Below are positions 53,733 through 62,319 of a stretch of 64,000 nucleotides of DNA, piece by piece. Source of the stretch: an uncultured Dehalococcoidia bacterium (GTDB lineage Bacteria; Chloroflexota; Dehalococcoidia; Lucifugimonadales; UBA3495); NCBI GenBank assembly GCA_951812625.1, contig CATOSP010000002.1, positions 908,880 to 972,879 on the forward strand, in the 5' to 3' direction. How positions within the stretch are numbered: position 1 is the stretch's first letter; every line of letters begins with the position of its first letter. The position numbers and the translations under genes are program-made. The notes under the pieces are model-generated. The model saw nothing but the letters and a program-made list of their open reading frames with translations, made no database searches and was not told where the DNA came from.

Positions 53733-54881
53733 ATGAAACTGTCCTGTCTGCAAGAGAACCTCAGCCGCGGTCTTGGCGTCGTCGGCAGGGCGGTTGCCAG
53801 CCGCACCACTCTGCCGATTACCCAGAATGTGTACTTGGCCACTGACCAGTCGATGCTGAAGCTCTCTGCCACCAACCTGGAAATCGCCATGACCACATGG
53901 GTGGGGGCGATGGTGGAGGATGAAGGGGCGATAACCGTTCCAGCCAGGCTTCTATCCGAATTTGTGAATTCCCTACCCAGCGAACGCATCGATATCGAAC
54001 TGCAACCTGGGTCCGGCGTCCTCCAACTCAGGTGCGGTCGAACCGAGGCCAACATCAACGGCGCGGACGCCGGCGAGTTTCCGCCCATTCCCACAGTCGA
54101 TGAAGGTGTGGCGGCGAGTGTCGAGACAGCTACTCTGAAAGAAGCCATCGCCCGTGTGGCCTTCGCCGCGGCAACCGAAGAATCTAGGCCCGTCCTCACT
54201 GGGGTAGAGATCAAGCTCGAAGGGGACAGGTTCAGCATGGCTGCCGCCGACGGGTTTCGTCTGGCCGTGCATCACGGCAGCCTGAGGGAACCGGTGGATT
54301 CTGAGACAAAGGTGATTGTCCCAGCCCGCGTTCTCAACGAACTTAACCGGCTTCTTGGCGACCAGACTGACCCGGTAGAGATAATGATGACCCCAGCCAA
54401 GGGGCAGGTCCTGTTTCGAACACAAGGTTCCCAGACCGTGGAAACTGTCTCGCAGCTTCTCCAGGGGACTTTCCCCAACTACGAGCAGCTTATCCCCCAG
54501 TCGTACCAGACACGGGCAGTATTCGATTTGCCATCCTTGCTCCGCGCTACCAGGACCGCCGCCATCTTCGCCCGCGACGGCAGCAACATCATCCGGATGG
54601 AGACACAGCCCGCAGAGAACGGAGAAGCTCCTGGAAAGGTGATTATTTCTGCCCGGTCCGAAGAGGTCGGAGACAACCAGGATGAGGTTGAGGCCGAGTC
54701 CCTGGACGGCGTGGAAGGGAAAATAGCCTTCAACAGCCGATACCTGTTGGACGTGCTATCTGTACTGGAAAGGGGGAGGGTCACTATCGAGACTGCCTCG
54801 TCCTCCAGCCCAGGGGTATTCCGGCCCACCGACTCGGAGGACTACATCCATGTCGTGATGCCAATGTTCGTGCAATGGTGA
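53733..54881 (+). CDS. dnaN: DNA polymerase III beta subunit (sliding clamp)
   Basis: A 382-residue clamp with three similar domains. It starts MKLSCLQENLSRGLGVVGRAVA from ATG 53733 (an upstream frame adds 16 residues without support). It has TTLPITQNVYLAT, a domain boundary near EGVAASVETATLKEAIARVAFA, RPVLTGVEIKLEGD, and the C-terminal FRPTDSEDYIHVVMPMFVQ. It encircles DNA and tethers polymerase. It is not next to dnaA or recF here and no DnaA-box cluster is visible, so dnaN stands apart from any origin in this window. Confidence 0.96.
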   Translation: MKLSCLQENLSRGLGVVGRAVASRTTLPITQNVYLATDQSMLKLSATNLEIAMTTWVGAMVEDEGAITVPARLLSEFVNSLPSERIDIELQPGSGVLQLRCGRTEANINGADAGEFPPIPTVDEGVAASVETATLKEAIARVAFAAATEESRPVLTGVEIKLEGDRFSMAAADGFRLAVHHGSLREPVDSETKVIVPARVLNELNRLLGDQTDPVEIMMTPAKGQVLFRTQGSQTVETVSQLLQGTFPNYEQLIPQSYQTRAVFDLPSLLRATRTAAIFARDGSNIIRMETQPAENGEAPGKVIISARSEEVGDNQDEVEAESLDGVEGKIAFNSRYLLDVLSVLERGRVTIETASSSSPGVFRPTDSEDYIHVVMPMFVQW

Positions 54882-54899
54882 CTGGAACTCAGGACCAGA

Positions 54900-55352
54900 T
54901 TACAGGGCGCCCAGCGCCTCAAACACCTCCATAATCTGGCTGATGTTCCCTGGTTGATGCCAGGGGACGCAGTGCAGCAACTGTCCGCCAACATCGATGA
55001 CGAACAACGCCCGGTTGCTGCGCCTTCCATCCTCTGAACAGACTCCGTAGAGCCGCGTTGCATCTAGGCCTTCGTCGCTCACGACAGGGAATGGACACCC
55101 GTCCATGTCCTCGCAAAACCTCTTGTGGGACTCGATACTGCTTGCGCTTACCGCAACAACCTGCCCCCCACACTCCCGGATCGTGTCATACTCCCCCTTC
55201 AACGAAGAGAGCACCTGAGTTCAACCGGGAGTCCCGTCCTCGATGTAGAAGGTGAGCAACACCTTGCTAGCTTGCCACACATCACTCAGGGTCAGCGACC
55301 CGGCGGTGCTGGGCAACGTGAAGTCCGGGGCCTGATCTCCGGCCTGGACCAT
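54900..55352 (-). CDS. Peroxiredoxin (AhpC/TSA, Bcp-like) with in-frame UGA at the peroxidatic position; likely selenoprotein
   Basis: From ATG 55352 (AGGAG seven bases upstream) the frame reads MVQAGDQAPDFTLPSTAG, then LLTFYIEDGTPG, then TGA at 55223-55221, then TQVLSSLKGEYDTIRE to the TAA at 54900: 150 residues, normal for this family. The TGA is codon 44, exactly where Bcp-type peroxiredoxins have the peroxidatic cysteine (YPxDxTPGC). Decoded as selenocysteine the product is a complete peroxiredoxin with the PFPVVSDE region, an ALFVID strand and PWHQPG near the end. A hairpin directly after the TGA supports this. A TGC-to-TGA nonsense mutation is the alternative. It follows an SDR by 51 bases in the same direction. 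Ordinary gene finders would call only the fragment after the stop. Confidence 0.85.
55191..55211 (-). promoter_or_regulatory. Candidate bacterial SECIS hairpin
   Basis: Ten bases after the TGA, CTCTCTTC (55211-55204) can pair with GAAGGGGG or, with two bulged G, GAAGG...GAG (55200-55191) around a GTT loop. Loop distance (about 20 bases from the UGA) and the G-U in the loop fit what is known for SelB-binding hairpins. Folding was done by eye. Confidence 0.55.
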
Positions 55353-55403
55353 GGAAAGCTCCTGGATCGGATTCCTGCTGCCCTACAGGTCTGCTTTCAG
55401 GGT

Positions 55404-56234
55404 CTACTCCGGGCCCTGTAGGTGAGGGAACATGGCCAGGGGTGTTGCCGCCAACAATCCGGCGTCTACCGGCAGGGTTGCGCCAGAAACCCATCGGGCC
55501 TCGTCCGAAGCCAGGAACAATGCCGCCCATGCAACGTCCCACGGAGTGCCCTCAATACCCAGGGGACCTGCCCTCCGGCGTAACTCGAGCATCTCCTGGG
55601 ATGAGTGACGGGCGACCATAGGGCTATGTACGTGGCCGGGCGCTATGCAGTTGACCCGAATCTGGTCCCTCCCGTAATGGACAGCCATTGAGTTGCTCAG
55701 GCCGATGATGCCTCCCTTTGAAGCGGCGTAGGGATGGCTTGGGCTGCCGCTCCCGGCCCGTAGCCCGACGATCGAGGACAGGTTGACGATGGAACCCCCG
55801 CCGGCTTCAATCATCCGCGGGATGGCGTGCTTGCTGGTGAGCATCACGCTCTTGAGGTTCACATCAATCACCGTGTCCCACAGTTCTTCGTCGACGTCGG
55901 TCACGGAGCCTGGGCCGCTGATGCCCACGTTGTTGATCAGCACGTTCAACTTGCCATACCGGGAAATCGCCGCGTCGGCCATATCTTGGCAGTCAGTGTT
56001 GCTGGTCACGTCGCCGACGAATACTGAGGCATCACCGCCGTCCTCCCGAATCATGGCTAGGGTCGTTTCCGCGTTCTGCTCTTCGCGGTCCACCAGGAGG
56101 ACTTGGGCCCCGTGCCTGGCAAGCAGCATCGAGATGGCCTGGCCAATCCCAACGAAGTCACCGTTGCCGGTCGCTCCCGCGCCAGTCACGATGGCCACCT
56201 TTCCGCTTAATCGTGTCCCTCTATCAGTAGTCAT
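55404..56234 (-). CDS. SDR-family oxidoreductase with extended glycine loop
   Basis: A 276-residue short-chain dehydrogenase. The cofactor motif is TGAG followed by a six-residue insertion and GIG (TGAGATGNGDFVGIG), a variant found in one SDR subgroup. NNVG, NLSSIVG and the catalytic HPYAASKGG follow, and the C-terminus ends WVSGATLPVDAG plus a short tail. It oxidises or reduces an alcohol/ketone with NAD(P). It lies between a serine hydrolase upstream and the selenoperoxiredoxin downstream, all in the same direction with short gaps. Confidence 0.9.
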   Translation of the reverse strand: MTTDRGTRLSGKVAIVTGAGATGNGDFVGIGQAISMLLARHGAQVLLVDREEQNAETTLAMIREDGGDASVFVGDVTSNTDCQDMADAAISRYGKLNVLINNVGISGPGSVTDVDEELWDTVIDVNLKSVMLTSKHAIPRMIEAGGGSIVNLSSIVGLRAGSGSPSHPYAASKGGIIGLSNSMAVHYGRDQIRVNCIAPGHVHSPMVARHSSQEMLELRRRAGPLGIEGTPWDVAWAALFLASDEARWVSGATLPVDAGLLAATPLAMFPHLQGPE

Positions 56235-56276
56235 AGTCCTGTCCTTGGAACGTCAAATGGTCTGGATGTTCGCCTC

Positions 56277-57446
56277 TTACAGGGAACGGTAAAGCGCGTC
56301 TATTAGCCTCCGCGCGGTGGAGTCCGACTCGACTACCCCGGCCTTCATTTGGTTCATGACGTAGCCGAAGCCTATCCGGGCCACCGGATCAGCAAACCCG
56401 ATGGAGCCTCCGGCTCCGGGATGACCGAAACTGGAATCGTTGGGGCCCATGTTTCCGTCAAGACACAGCCAGAAGCCGAGACCGAACCTGGTCTTGTTGG
56501 GCAGCATGGTGTCCTGGCCCATAGCCTGTTCGACGGTAGCCCTGCCGATGGTATCGGAACTGAGGACGTGGACTCCATCGAGGTCGCCACCAACTGAGAG
56601 TGCGCCGTAGACTCGTGCCAGCGACCGGGCGTCGCTGTGGCCGTTGGCTGCGGGAATCTCGGCCCGCCGCCACTCCTCGGAGTTATGCGCTCCCTGAATT
56701 GATATATTGGTCCTGGCCTCCGCCAGTCCGGGAGGCATGGCCTTCGCAACATCAGCCTGACGTTTGTCCATCTGCTGCGCGACCTCTGGCGACACCACGG
56801 CCGAATACATGGTTGCAACCCTGTAGTCATGGCTGGGGTCTAGCCCGATGTGGAAGTCCAGGCCCAGCGGCAATGCCACTTCGTCGCGGAAGAATGTTCC
56901 GAGGCTCCTGCCGCTAATGCGCCGCACCAACTCGCCCACCAGCCAGCCGTAGGTCAGCGCATGATAACCATGGCGCGTGCCCGGTTCCCAGAATGGTTGC
57001 TGACACTCCAGGGCGCGGGTCATGGTCTCCCAATTGAACGCCGCACCTTCGGGCAGCTTTTGGTTGACGGCAGGAAGCCCGACACGGTGGCTCAGGAGCA
57101 TGTGTACAGGTACTTCAGACTTCCCTGCCTGAGAAAATTCCGGCCAATAGGCGGCCGCAGGGGCGTCCAGGTCGAGCAGCCCCCGCTCAACAAGAAGGTG
57201 AGCGCAGATAGCGGTCATACCTTTGGTCGTTGAGTAGACGGTGACCAAAGTGTCTCTTTCCCAAGGCTTCTGGGTATCTTTGTCCGACACTCCACCCCAA
57301 AGGTCTATGACAGGTTTGCCGTCAATGGTGACCGCAACCGCCGCTCCAACATCGCCGTAGCTGGCGAAGTTCTGCTCAAAGGCTTCCCGAACAGCCGAGA
57401 ATCCGGCATCGCATTCTCCATCTATTTGGGCTGTACCGGAGATCAT
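56277..57446 (-). CDS. Serine hydrolase, beta-lactamase/EstB-like family
   Basis: A 389-residue class-C beta-lactamase-fold protein. The nucleophile and general base are Ser72 and Lys75 in YSTTKGMTA. The Tyr motif is GYHALTYGWLVGE in place of YxN. A glycine-rich GHPGAGGSIGFADP stands in for KTG. These features match EstB-type esterases rather than true beta-lactamases. No signal peptide, so cytoplasmic. Likely hydrolyses an ester or amide formed in nearby catabolism, which is inferred. Confidence 0.88.
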   Translation of the reverse strand: MISGTAQIDGECDAGFSAVREAFEQNFASYGDVGAAVAVTIDGKPVIDLWGGVSDKDTQKPWERDTLVTVYSTTKGMTAICAHLLVERGLLDLDAPAAAYWPEFSQAGKSEVPVHMLLSHRVGLPAVNQKLPEGAAFNWETMTRALECQQPFWEPGTRHGYHALTYGWLVGELVRRISGRSLGTFFRDEVALPLGLDFHIGLDPSHDYRVATMYSAVVSPEVAQQMDKRQADVAKAMPPGLAEARTNISIQGAHNSEEWRRAEIPAANGHSDARSLARVYGALSVGGDLDGVHVLSSDTIGRATVEQAMGQDTMLPNKTRFGLGFWLCLDGNMGPNDSSFGHPGAGGSIGFADPVARIGFGYVMNQMKAGVVESDSTARRLIDALYRSL

Positions 57447-57613
57447 CTATCGTCTCCTTTAGTTTGCGTAAATCCCGTGCGGTGGGCTTCTGGACCAAGG
57501 GGAGGCATACCAACCACAGGGGTTAGGCTGTGTTTCTGCCCTTCGAATCCTGGCAAGTGTCCTTGAGGACTGCTCCTCCTGTCGAGAATGTGACTTCCGG
57601 GTAACCTGAGGGC

Positions 57614-57910
57614 CTACTCAACGACCTTGACGTGCTCGAAGTGGTCTGGCTCCAGATTCAACGTTCTTCGCAGCCGGTCCCATCGCACACCCAACCAGTG
57701 AAAGTTTCCGGCGATACGCTTCTGGACCACCTCTCCTGTATCTCCGACTTGCACCTCCCGGACATTCTGACCAACCGGGGACGCCAGTGCTTCCCGGATT
57801 TGGAAGGCATGTATCGCCTCTACCTTGGTGCCTACCTCAAAAGCATCGCAGCTCAACGCACTGCTCCAAACCTTGATTTCGACTCTCGATTGGGAGGATT
57901 CTACTGTCAC
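57614..57910 (-). CDS. Small hypothetical protein, SH3-like C-terminal half
   Basis: A 98-residue protein from a GTG at 57910 without a clear ribosome site. The C-terminal half has EVQVGDTGEVVQKRIAG then LGVRWD, a pattern common in small SH3-like (DUF4314-type) beta domains, followed by a short basic tail. The N-terminal half looks less protein-like, so the true start may be later. No partner is evident. The opposite strand also has an open frame, but it lacks any family pattern. Confidence 0.4.
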   Translation of the reverse strand: MTVESSQSRVEIKVWSSALSCDAFEVGTKVEAIHAFQIREALASPVGQNVREVQVGDTGEVVQKRIAGNFHWLGVRWDRLRRTLNLEPDHFEHVKVVE

Positions 57911-58092
57911 GCGTAATCCGGGTCAAACCGGGGCTTCAAGTGTGCGAATACGGTTGCGTTTATTCGGACAAGTGATATTCTTCGGGTGTAGATTAAAGAA
58001 TGTGTAGTGGTGGTCTGATACAAGGGATAACCGTGCTTGAGGCAATGCCGAAGGTCCGGTAAGCCTGGTCTTGTACTGAAGGTTGGTCGAGG

Positions 58093-58428
58093 ATGTCTCA
58101 GCCGGTGGACAAGGGCCCCTCCCTCGAGTTGGCCGCCCAACGGTTCAGGCAAGGTATGTGCCCGGGATGCGGGAAGCGGTCCGGCGAGTCTCGGGGGCTG
58201 GAGTACCGCGCCAAGACCGAGGACTTGTACTGCCACACCTGCCGCAAGAGTTGGCCGGTAGAGTTGGACATGGACATCCTGCGGCGGGAATTGGCTACCC
58301 TGTCACCTTGCCACGCAGACGATTTCCCGTCCACGGAAGCAATTGATGCACGAGATGCCTCCGAACCACGTCCGAAGCAATCATCCGGCCTGGGTAAGTT
58401 GCTTCGGCGGCTACTCGGACACCAGTGA
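58093..58428 (+). CDS. Small zinc-ribbon protein
   Basis: A 111-residue protein with one zinc ribbon: CPGCGKRS (about residues 23-30) and CHTCRKSW (about residues 47-54). The rest is an Asp/Glu/Ser-rich linker and a basic C-terminal helix (LGKLLRRLLGHQ). A one-ribbon protein of this size may bind nucleic acid or act in protein-protein contact. Monocistronic, with a strong terminator after it. The ribosome site is poor (AAGG 10 to 13 bases upstream). Confidence 0.7.
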   Translation: MSQPVDKGPSLELAAQRFRQGMCPGCGKRSGESRGLEYRAKTEDLYCHTCRKSWPVELDMDILRRELATLSPCHADDFPSTEAIDARDASEPRPKQSSGLGKLLRRLLGHQ

Positions 58429-58442
58429 CTTTGACCAGACCA

Positions 58443-58477
58443 GTTCAAGACCCCGGCGGCAAACCGGGGTCTTGAAC
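58443..58477. terminator. Bidirectional hairpin terminator
   Basis: GTTCAAGACCCCGG (58443-58456) pairs perfectly with CCGGGGTCTTGAAC (58464-58477) around CGGCAAA, between two convergent genes. It serves both the zinc-ribbon gene and the 2-hydroxyacid dehydrogenase gene. Confidence 0.75.
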
Positions 58478-58509
58478 TTATTGGATAGCGTCTTCCGGTA
58501 ACCGGCCGC

Positions 58510-59475
58510 CTACTCCGGAGTAACCAGAGACTCAGCCTCCTCACCTTGCAGCACTCGCATGATGTTGCTGTAGGCAAAGGTAGCCGCGCGCAAGTTGGTC
58601 TCTTGGCTCTGCCCAGCCATGTGAGGCGTGACAACCACGTTGTCCAGTTCGAGTAACGGGTTGTCCGCAGGTGTCGGTTCTGCTTCCAGCACATCCAGTC
58701 CTGCCGCCGCAATCTTCCCGTCCTGCAATGCCCGGTAGAGGGCCGCCTCGTCCACCACGGGCCCGCGGCAGGCGTTAATGAGAATGGCCGATTCCTTCAT
58801 CAGGTCGAACTCTCGGTCTGACACCATCCCACGGGTCCTCCGGCTGAGCGGTACGTGCATGCTGACTATGTCTGACTCCCGGAGCAGGTCGTCAAACTCA
58901 GCCGGTTCAACCTTCAATTCCTCCTGCACATCCTCCGGCACGTCCACGATGTCGTAGAAGATGGTGTGGGTGTCGAAGCCGGTGAGTCGCTTGGCCACGT
59001 GCTTTCCGATACGGCCTAAGCCGACTATGCCCACGGTTTTGTCAGTTAGCTCCTGCAAGTCCTCAAGGTAGAGGCCTCCGCGCCATTCACGCCGTTTTGT
59101 CGTACTGTCCCACTGGAGCATCAGACGTTTGCCCACATTGATGATCAGCGCAACAGTGTGCTCGGCCACGGCAATGGCATTAGCCCCTCCGTTGTTGGCC
59201 ACGGGGATGCCCATCTCCAGGATGGCCGAGAGGTCCAGTCTGTCGTAGCCAGCGCTTAGAGTCTGGATGAGCTTGACGTTTGGGCACTGACGGAGCACGT
59301 CTAAGGATACATCGCTGGAGATGATGGCGTCGGCGTCCTTGCAGAGTTCAATCTTCTCCGCGTCGGACATGCCTGGGTCGACCACTGTGACGCCCAGTTC
59401 GGCGGGGGCCTGCCCGACCATGAATTCCGACCTCCCTCCGACTCCGCTGAAGTACGAAACTTTCCATGTGGGCAT
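58510..59475 (-). CDS. D-isomer 2-hydroxyacid dehydrogenase
   Basis: A 321-residue NAD-dependent dehydrogenase. The nucleotide motif GIVGLGRIGKHVAKRL is near residue 150, the catalytic Arg lies in INACRGPVVDE, the Glu in DVLEAEPTPADNPLL and the His in VVTPHMAGQ. It interconverts 2-oxo acids and D-2-hydroxy acids. It lacks a C-terminal ACT domain, so it is not a full-length SerA. It has a near-perfect promoter upstream and a good AAGGAGGGG ribosome site. Confidence 0.92.
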   Translation of the reverse strand: MPTWKVSYFSGVGGRSEFMVGQAPAELGVTVVDPGMSDAEKIELCKDADAIISSDVSLDVLRQCPNVKLIQTLSAGYDRLDLSAILEMGIPVANNGGANAIAVAEHTVALIINVGKRLMLQWDSTTKRREWRGGLYLEDLQELTDKTVGIVGLGRIGKHVAKRLTGFDTHTIFYDIVDVPEDVQEELKVEPAEFDDLLRESDIVSMHVPLSRRTRGMVSDREFDLMKESAILINACRGPVVDEAALYRALQDGKIAAAGLDVLEAEPTPADNPLLELDNVVVTPHMAGQSQETNLRAATFAYSNIMRVLQGEEAESLVTPE

Positions 59476-59529
59476 CTGGGTCCCCTCCTTGAAGTCTCTC
59501 GGATTCCCACTCTCAGGGGTTTGGGTGCA

Positions 59530-59557
59530 ATTATATCCCCGGCTTCTTGGTTGTCAA
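59530..59557 (-). promoter_or_regulatory. Near-consensus sigma70 promoter
   Basis: On the minus strand a perfect TTGACA (59557-59552) and a perfect TATAAT (59535-59530) are separated by 16 bases, 55 bases upstream of the dehydrogenase ATG. Strongest promoter match in the window. Confidence 0.7.
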
Positions 59558-59569
59558 AACCGGAGGCCG

Positions 59570-61879
59570 TCAACCGTTGCTTCGCTGTATCGCCCGCCAG
59601 ACCTTCTCAGGAGTCAGCGGAGTATCGATGTGGTGGATTCCAAGTCCGGAGAGAGCATCCATCACCGCATTGGTCACCGCTACGGGAGCGGCGACCGTCG
59701 GAAGCTCACCAATGCCCTTGGTACCCAATGGATTAAGGGGCGAGGGCGTCTCGGTAGTGTCCAGGGTCAAGTCGGATAGGTAATCAGCCTTTGGCAGGGC
59801 GTAGTCCATCAGGCTACCGGTCAGCGGCTGACCCTGCTCGTCGTATGCCATGCCCTCGGTCATTGCCTGCCCTATCCCCTGGGCGATCGCCCCCTGCACC
59901 TGGCCATCGGTGAGCATGGGGTTGATGACTCTGCCCGCATCATGCACAGCCACGTACCTCAGGATGGTTGTGCGCCCAGTATCGGGGGAGACTTCCACTA
60001 CCGCTACGTGGACACCAAATGCGTATGGACTGAGGGGAACGGTGTGGCTGCCGGTGAAGTCTAGCCCAGGGGTCGCGTCTGGCGGCAGGCTTTCCTCCTC
60101 GTGAGCCGCAGCTGCAACTTCCGGGAATGACAGGCTTTCGGAAGGGTCCTGCCCGTTGAAAATCCGACCATCCCTGAACTCTACATCCTCGGCGGCACAC
60201 CCCAGCATGTTGGCCGCAATGAGGGACATCTTCTCCACGGCCTCACGCAGTGGATAGTACATTGCTGACCCGCCCGCCACCAGGCCCCGACTGGCGGAGG
60301 TGCCGCCACCGCCGGGCAGGGCGTCGCTGTCCCCGTGCAAGACCTGGATGTCTGACGGAGTTACGCCCAGTTCATCGGCAGCTATCTGCGCGAAGGTCGT
60401 CTCGGTGCCCTGACCGTGGGGCGATACCCCCGTGTAAACTACCACCTGGCCCGATGGCTCTACAATTACTCTCGCGTAGTCAACTAGCTGCGCTCCGCGC
60501 CCCCCGGAGCCCTTCACCACCGAGGCAATTCCAACGCCGATCAGTGGCTCGCCTGGTCCGGTCTCCTTTTCGGCCCGCTCACGCCAGTCTGCGTATTCGG
60601 AAAGCTCAAGCGCACGGTCGAGAGTTTCAGCGTAATTGCCCGAATCATAACTCAGACCGGTTGGCGTCTCGTATGGAAAGGCATCGGGTGGGATAAGGTT
60701 CCTGCGGCGTATCTCCGCCGGGTCCAGTCCCAGCTCCCTTGCTGCCAGGTCTACGGTGCGTTCCATGCAGAAAGCTGCTTCAGGTCCGCCGGCTCCCCGG
60801 TAGGCCCCGGTGCGAGGCATGTTCGTTACCACGCCCTTCAGTTCCACGTGGGCGGCGGGGGTCCTGTAGGGACCCACGAGCCGGTAGCTCGTCAGCCGGG
60901 GCACTGTGGGAGTGCCCGGAAGAAAGTATGCTCCCAGGTCGGATACTATGTTCACACGGATTCCCAGAATAGTGCCGTCCGACTTCAGGGCGGCTTCCAT
61001 GTCTACTGTGTGACCCCGGCCATGGAAGGCAACCATGTTCTCCTGCCGGTCTTCCACCCACTTGACCGGCCGCCCCAGCCGCATTGCCAAATATGGAACG
61101 ACCACCTCCTCCGGAAACAAGCCGCCCTTTTCGCCAAACCCGCCGCCAACATCGGGAGCAATCACCCGCACCTTCTCCTCTGCCCGGCGAAACAGCCGTG
61201 CCAGATGCGCCTTGATGCTGTGTGGATGCTGGGTAGAGTCCCAAACGGTGAGGACGTTCTGGTCTTTGTCGTACTGGGCCACTAGGCCCCGGCCCTCCAT
61301 AGGCGCCGGAGCGAGCCTCTGCACGTGATAACGGTGCCCCACAACCCGGTCAGCCTCGGAGAATGCCCCCTTAACATCCCCGCCGGTGTGGGAGACAGTC
61401 ATGGCGACGTTTCCACCCATTTCGGTGTGGACTACCGGAGAGTCGGCTTCCATAGCCTCGATTGCGTCCACTACTGCCAGAAGGGGCTCGTACTCCACCC
61501 GGACCATCTCCAGGGCTTCTCGGGCGGTCTCGGAGGTATCGGCAGCAACAACCGCCACCGCCTGCCCCACGTAACATACCTTGTCCGCGGCTAGGATTGG
61601 GTGATCGGGCAACCGTTGGTCTGGTTCATCAGAACCCCGGCGCGTGGGCGCGAAGTGAATCGCCTCCTCCAGATCGGAGGCGGTAACCACCGCGACGACA
61701 CCGGACAGGGCAAGTGCAGGTGAAGGGTCTATGGAAACAATTCGTGCGTGCGCGTGGGGACTGCGCAGGACAACCGTGTGGACCATGCCGGGCATCTTCA
61801 TATCGTCCACGAATGAACCCCGGCCCGTAAGCAGGGGCAGGTCCTCGAACCGCTTCAGAGACTGGCCGGAGTAGGTCAC
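59570..61879 (-). CDS. Xanthine dehydrogenase/form-II CoxL-family molybdopterin-binding subunit
   Basis: A 769-residue large subunit read from GTG 61879, which has GGAGGC six bases upstream; the longer frame adds 22 unlike residues. It begins VTYSGQSLKRFEDLPLLTGRGSF like other CoxL-type proteins. The active-site loop reads TGAYRGAGGPEA, the form-II type, not the CO dehydrogenase Cys-loop. The catalytic Glu is in GTKGIGELPTVA. It hydroxylates a heterocycle or aldehyde using Mo-molybdopterin cytosine dinucleotide. No FAD or 2Fe-2S subunit gene is adjacent. It follows a cupin gene in the same direction. Confidence 0.9.
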   Translation of the reverse strand: MTYSGQSLKRFEDLPLLTGRGSFVDDMKMPGMVHTVVLRSPHAHARIVSIDPSPALALSGVVAVVTASDLEEAIHFAPTRRGSDEPDQRLPDHPILAADKVCYVGQAVAVVAADTSETAREALEMVRVEYEPLLAVVDAIEAMEADSPVVHTEMGGNVAMTVSHTGGDVKGAFSEADRVVGHRYHVQRLAPAPMEGRGLVAQYDKDQNVLTVWDSTQHPHSIKAHLARLFRRAEEKVRVIAPDVGGGFGEKGGLFPEEVVVPYLAMRLGRPVKWVEDRQENMVAFHGRGHTVDMEAALKSDGTILGIRVNIVSDLGAYFLPGTPTVPRLTSYRLVGPYRTPAAHVELKGVVTNMPRTGAYRGAGGPEAAFCMERTVDLAARELGLDPAEIRRRNLIPPDAFPYETPTGLSYDSGNYAETLDRALELSEYADWRERAEKETGPGEPLIGVGIASVVKGSGGRGAQLVDYARVIVEPSGQVVVYTGVSPHGQGTETTFAQIAADELGVTPSDIQVLHGDSDALPGGGGTSASRGLVAGGSAMYYPLREAVEKMSLIAANMLGCAAEDVEFRDGRIFNGQDPSESLSFPEVAAAAHEEESLPPDATPGLDFTGSHTVPLSPYAFGVHVAVVEVSPDTGRTTILRYVAVHDAGRVINPMLTDGQVQGAIAQGIGQAMTEGMAYDEQGQPLTGSLMDYALPKADYLSDLTLDTTETPSPLNPLGTKGIGELPTVAAPVAVTNAVMDALSGLGIHHIDTPLTPEKVWRAIQRSNG

Positions 61880-61941
61880 GTCATGCCTCCTGTTCAGCAG
61901 TAGCCGGTTGTAGATGTTCGTAGTGACGTAAGGGACCAGAC

Positions 61942-62319
61942 TCAAGACGTGGCCGGTCTGCTCCCTTCCAGGTAGTGTGTATGCTCCTCGGCATAAGGGT
62001 CGAGCACTGGGAAGAACACCAGCAGCTTCGCCCCGTCCGCAGACGCCCGGAACCCGTGCTCCACACCGGGAGGCACCACCAGGGTATGGTTACTCCCTAC
62101 AGTGTGAGAAGATCCGTCGAGAGTCACTTCCAGGCTTCCCTCCAGGATTACGATTAGCTCATCCATTGTATGCGTGTGGAGTGGCGCACCCGCCCCGGCT
62201 TCGACGAGATTGACGCTCAGGGTGCTGGTAACCCCCTGGTCATGCCCAGCGATGTCCCACTTCCTGTACCTGGGTCGCCAGGGAGTCTCGAGGGCCCGAT
62301 CGTGATCGACTATGGGCAT
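61942..62319 (-). CDS. Cupin-domain protein
   Basis: A 125-residue single cupin. Motif 1 is PLHTHTMDELIVILEG (two His, one Glu) and motif 2 is PPGVEHGFRA (one His), giving a complete metal site. Small cupins act as dioxygenases, isomerases or sensors. It is 62 bases upstream of the CoxL-like gene and probably shares its transcript, suggesting the same substrate pathway. Confidence 0.88.
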   Translation of the reverse strand: MPIVDHDRALETPWRPRYRKWDIAGHDQGVTSTLSVNLVEAGAGAPLHTHTMDELIVILEGSLEVTLDGSSHTVGSNHTLVVPPGVEHGFRASADGAKLLVFFPVLDPYAEEHTHYLEGSRPATS

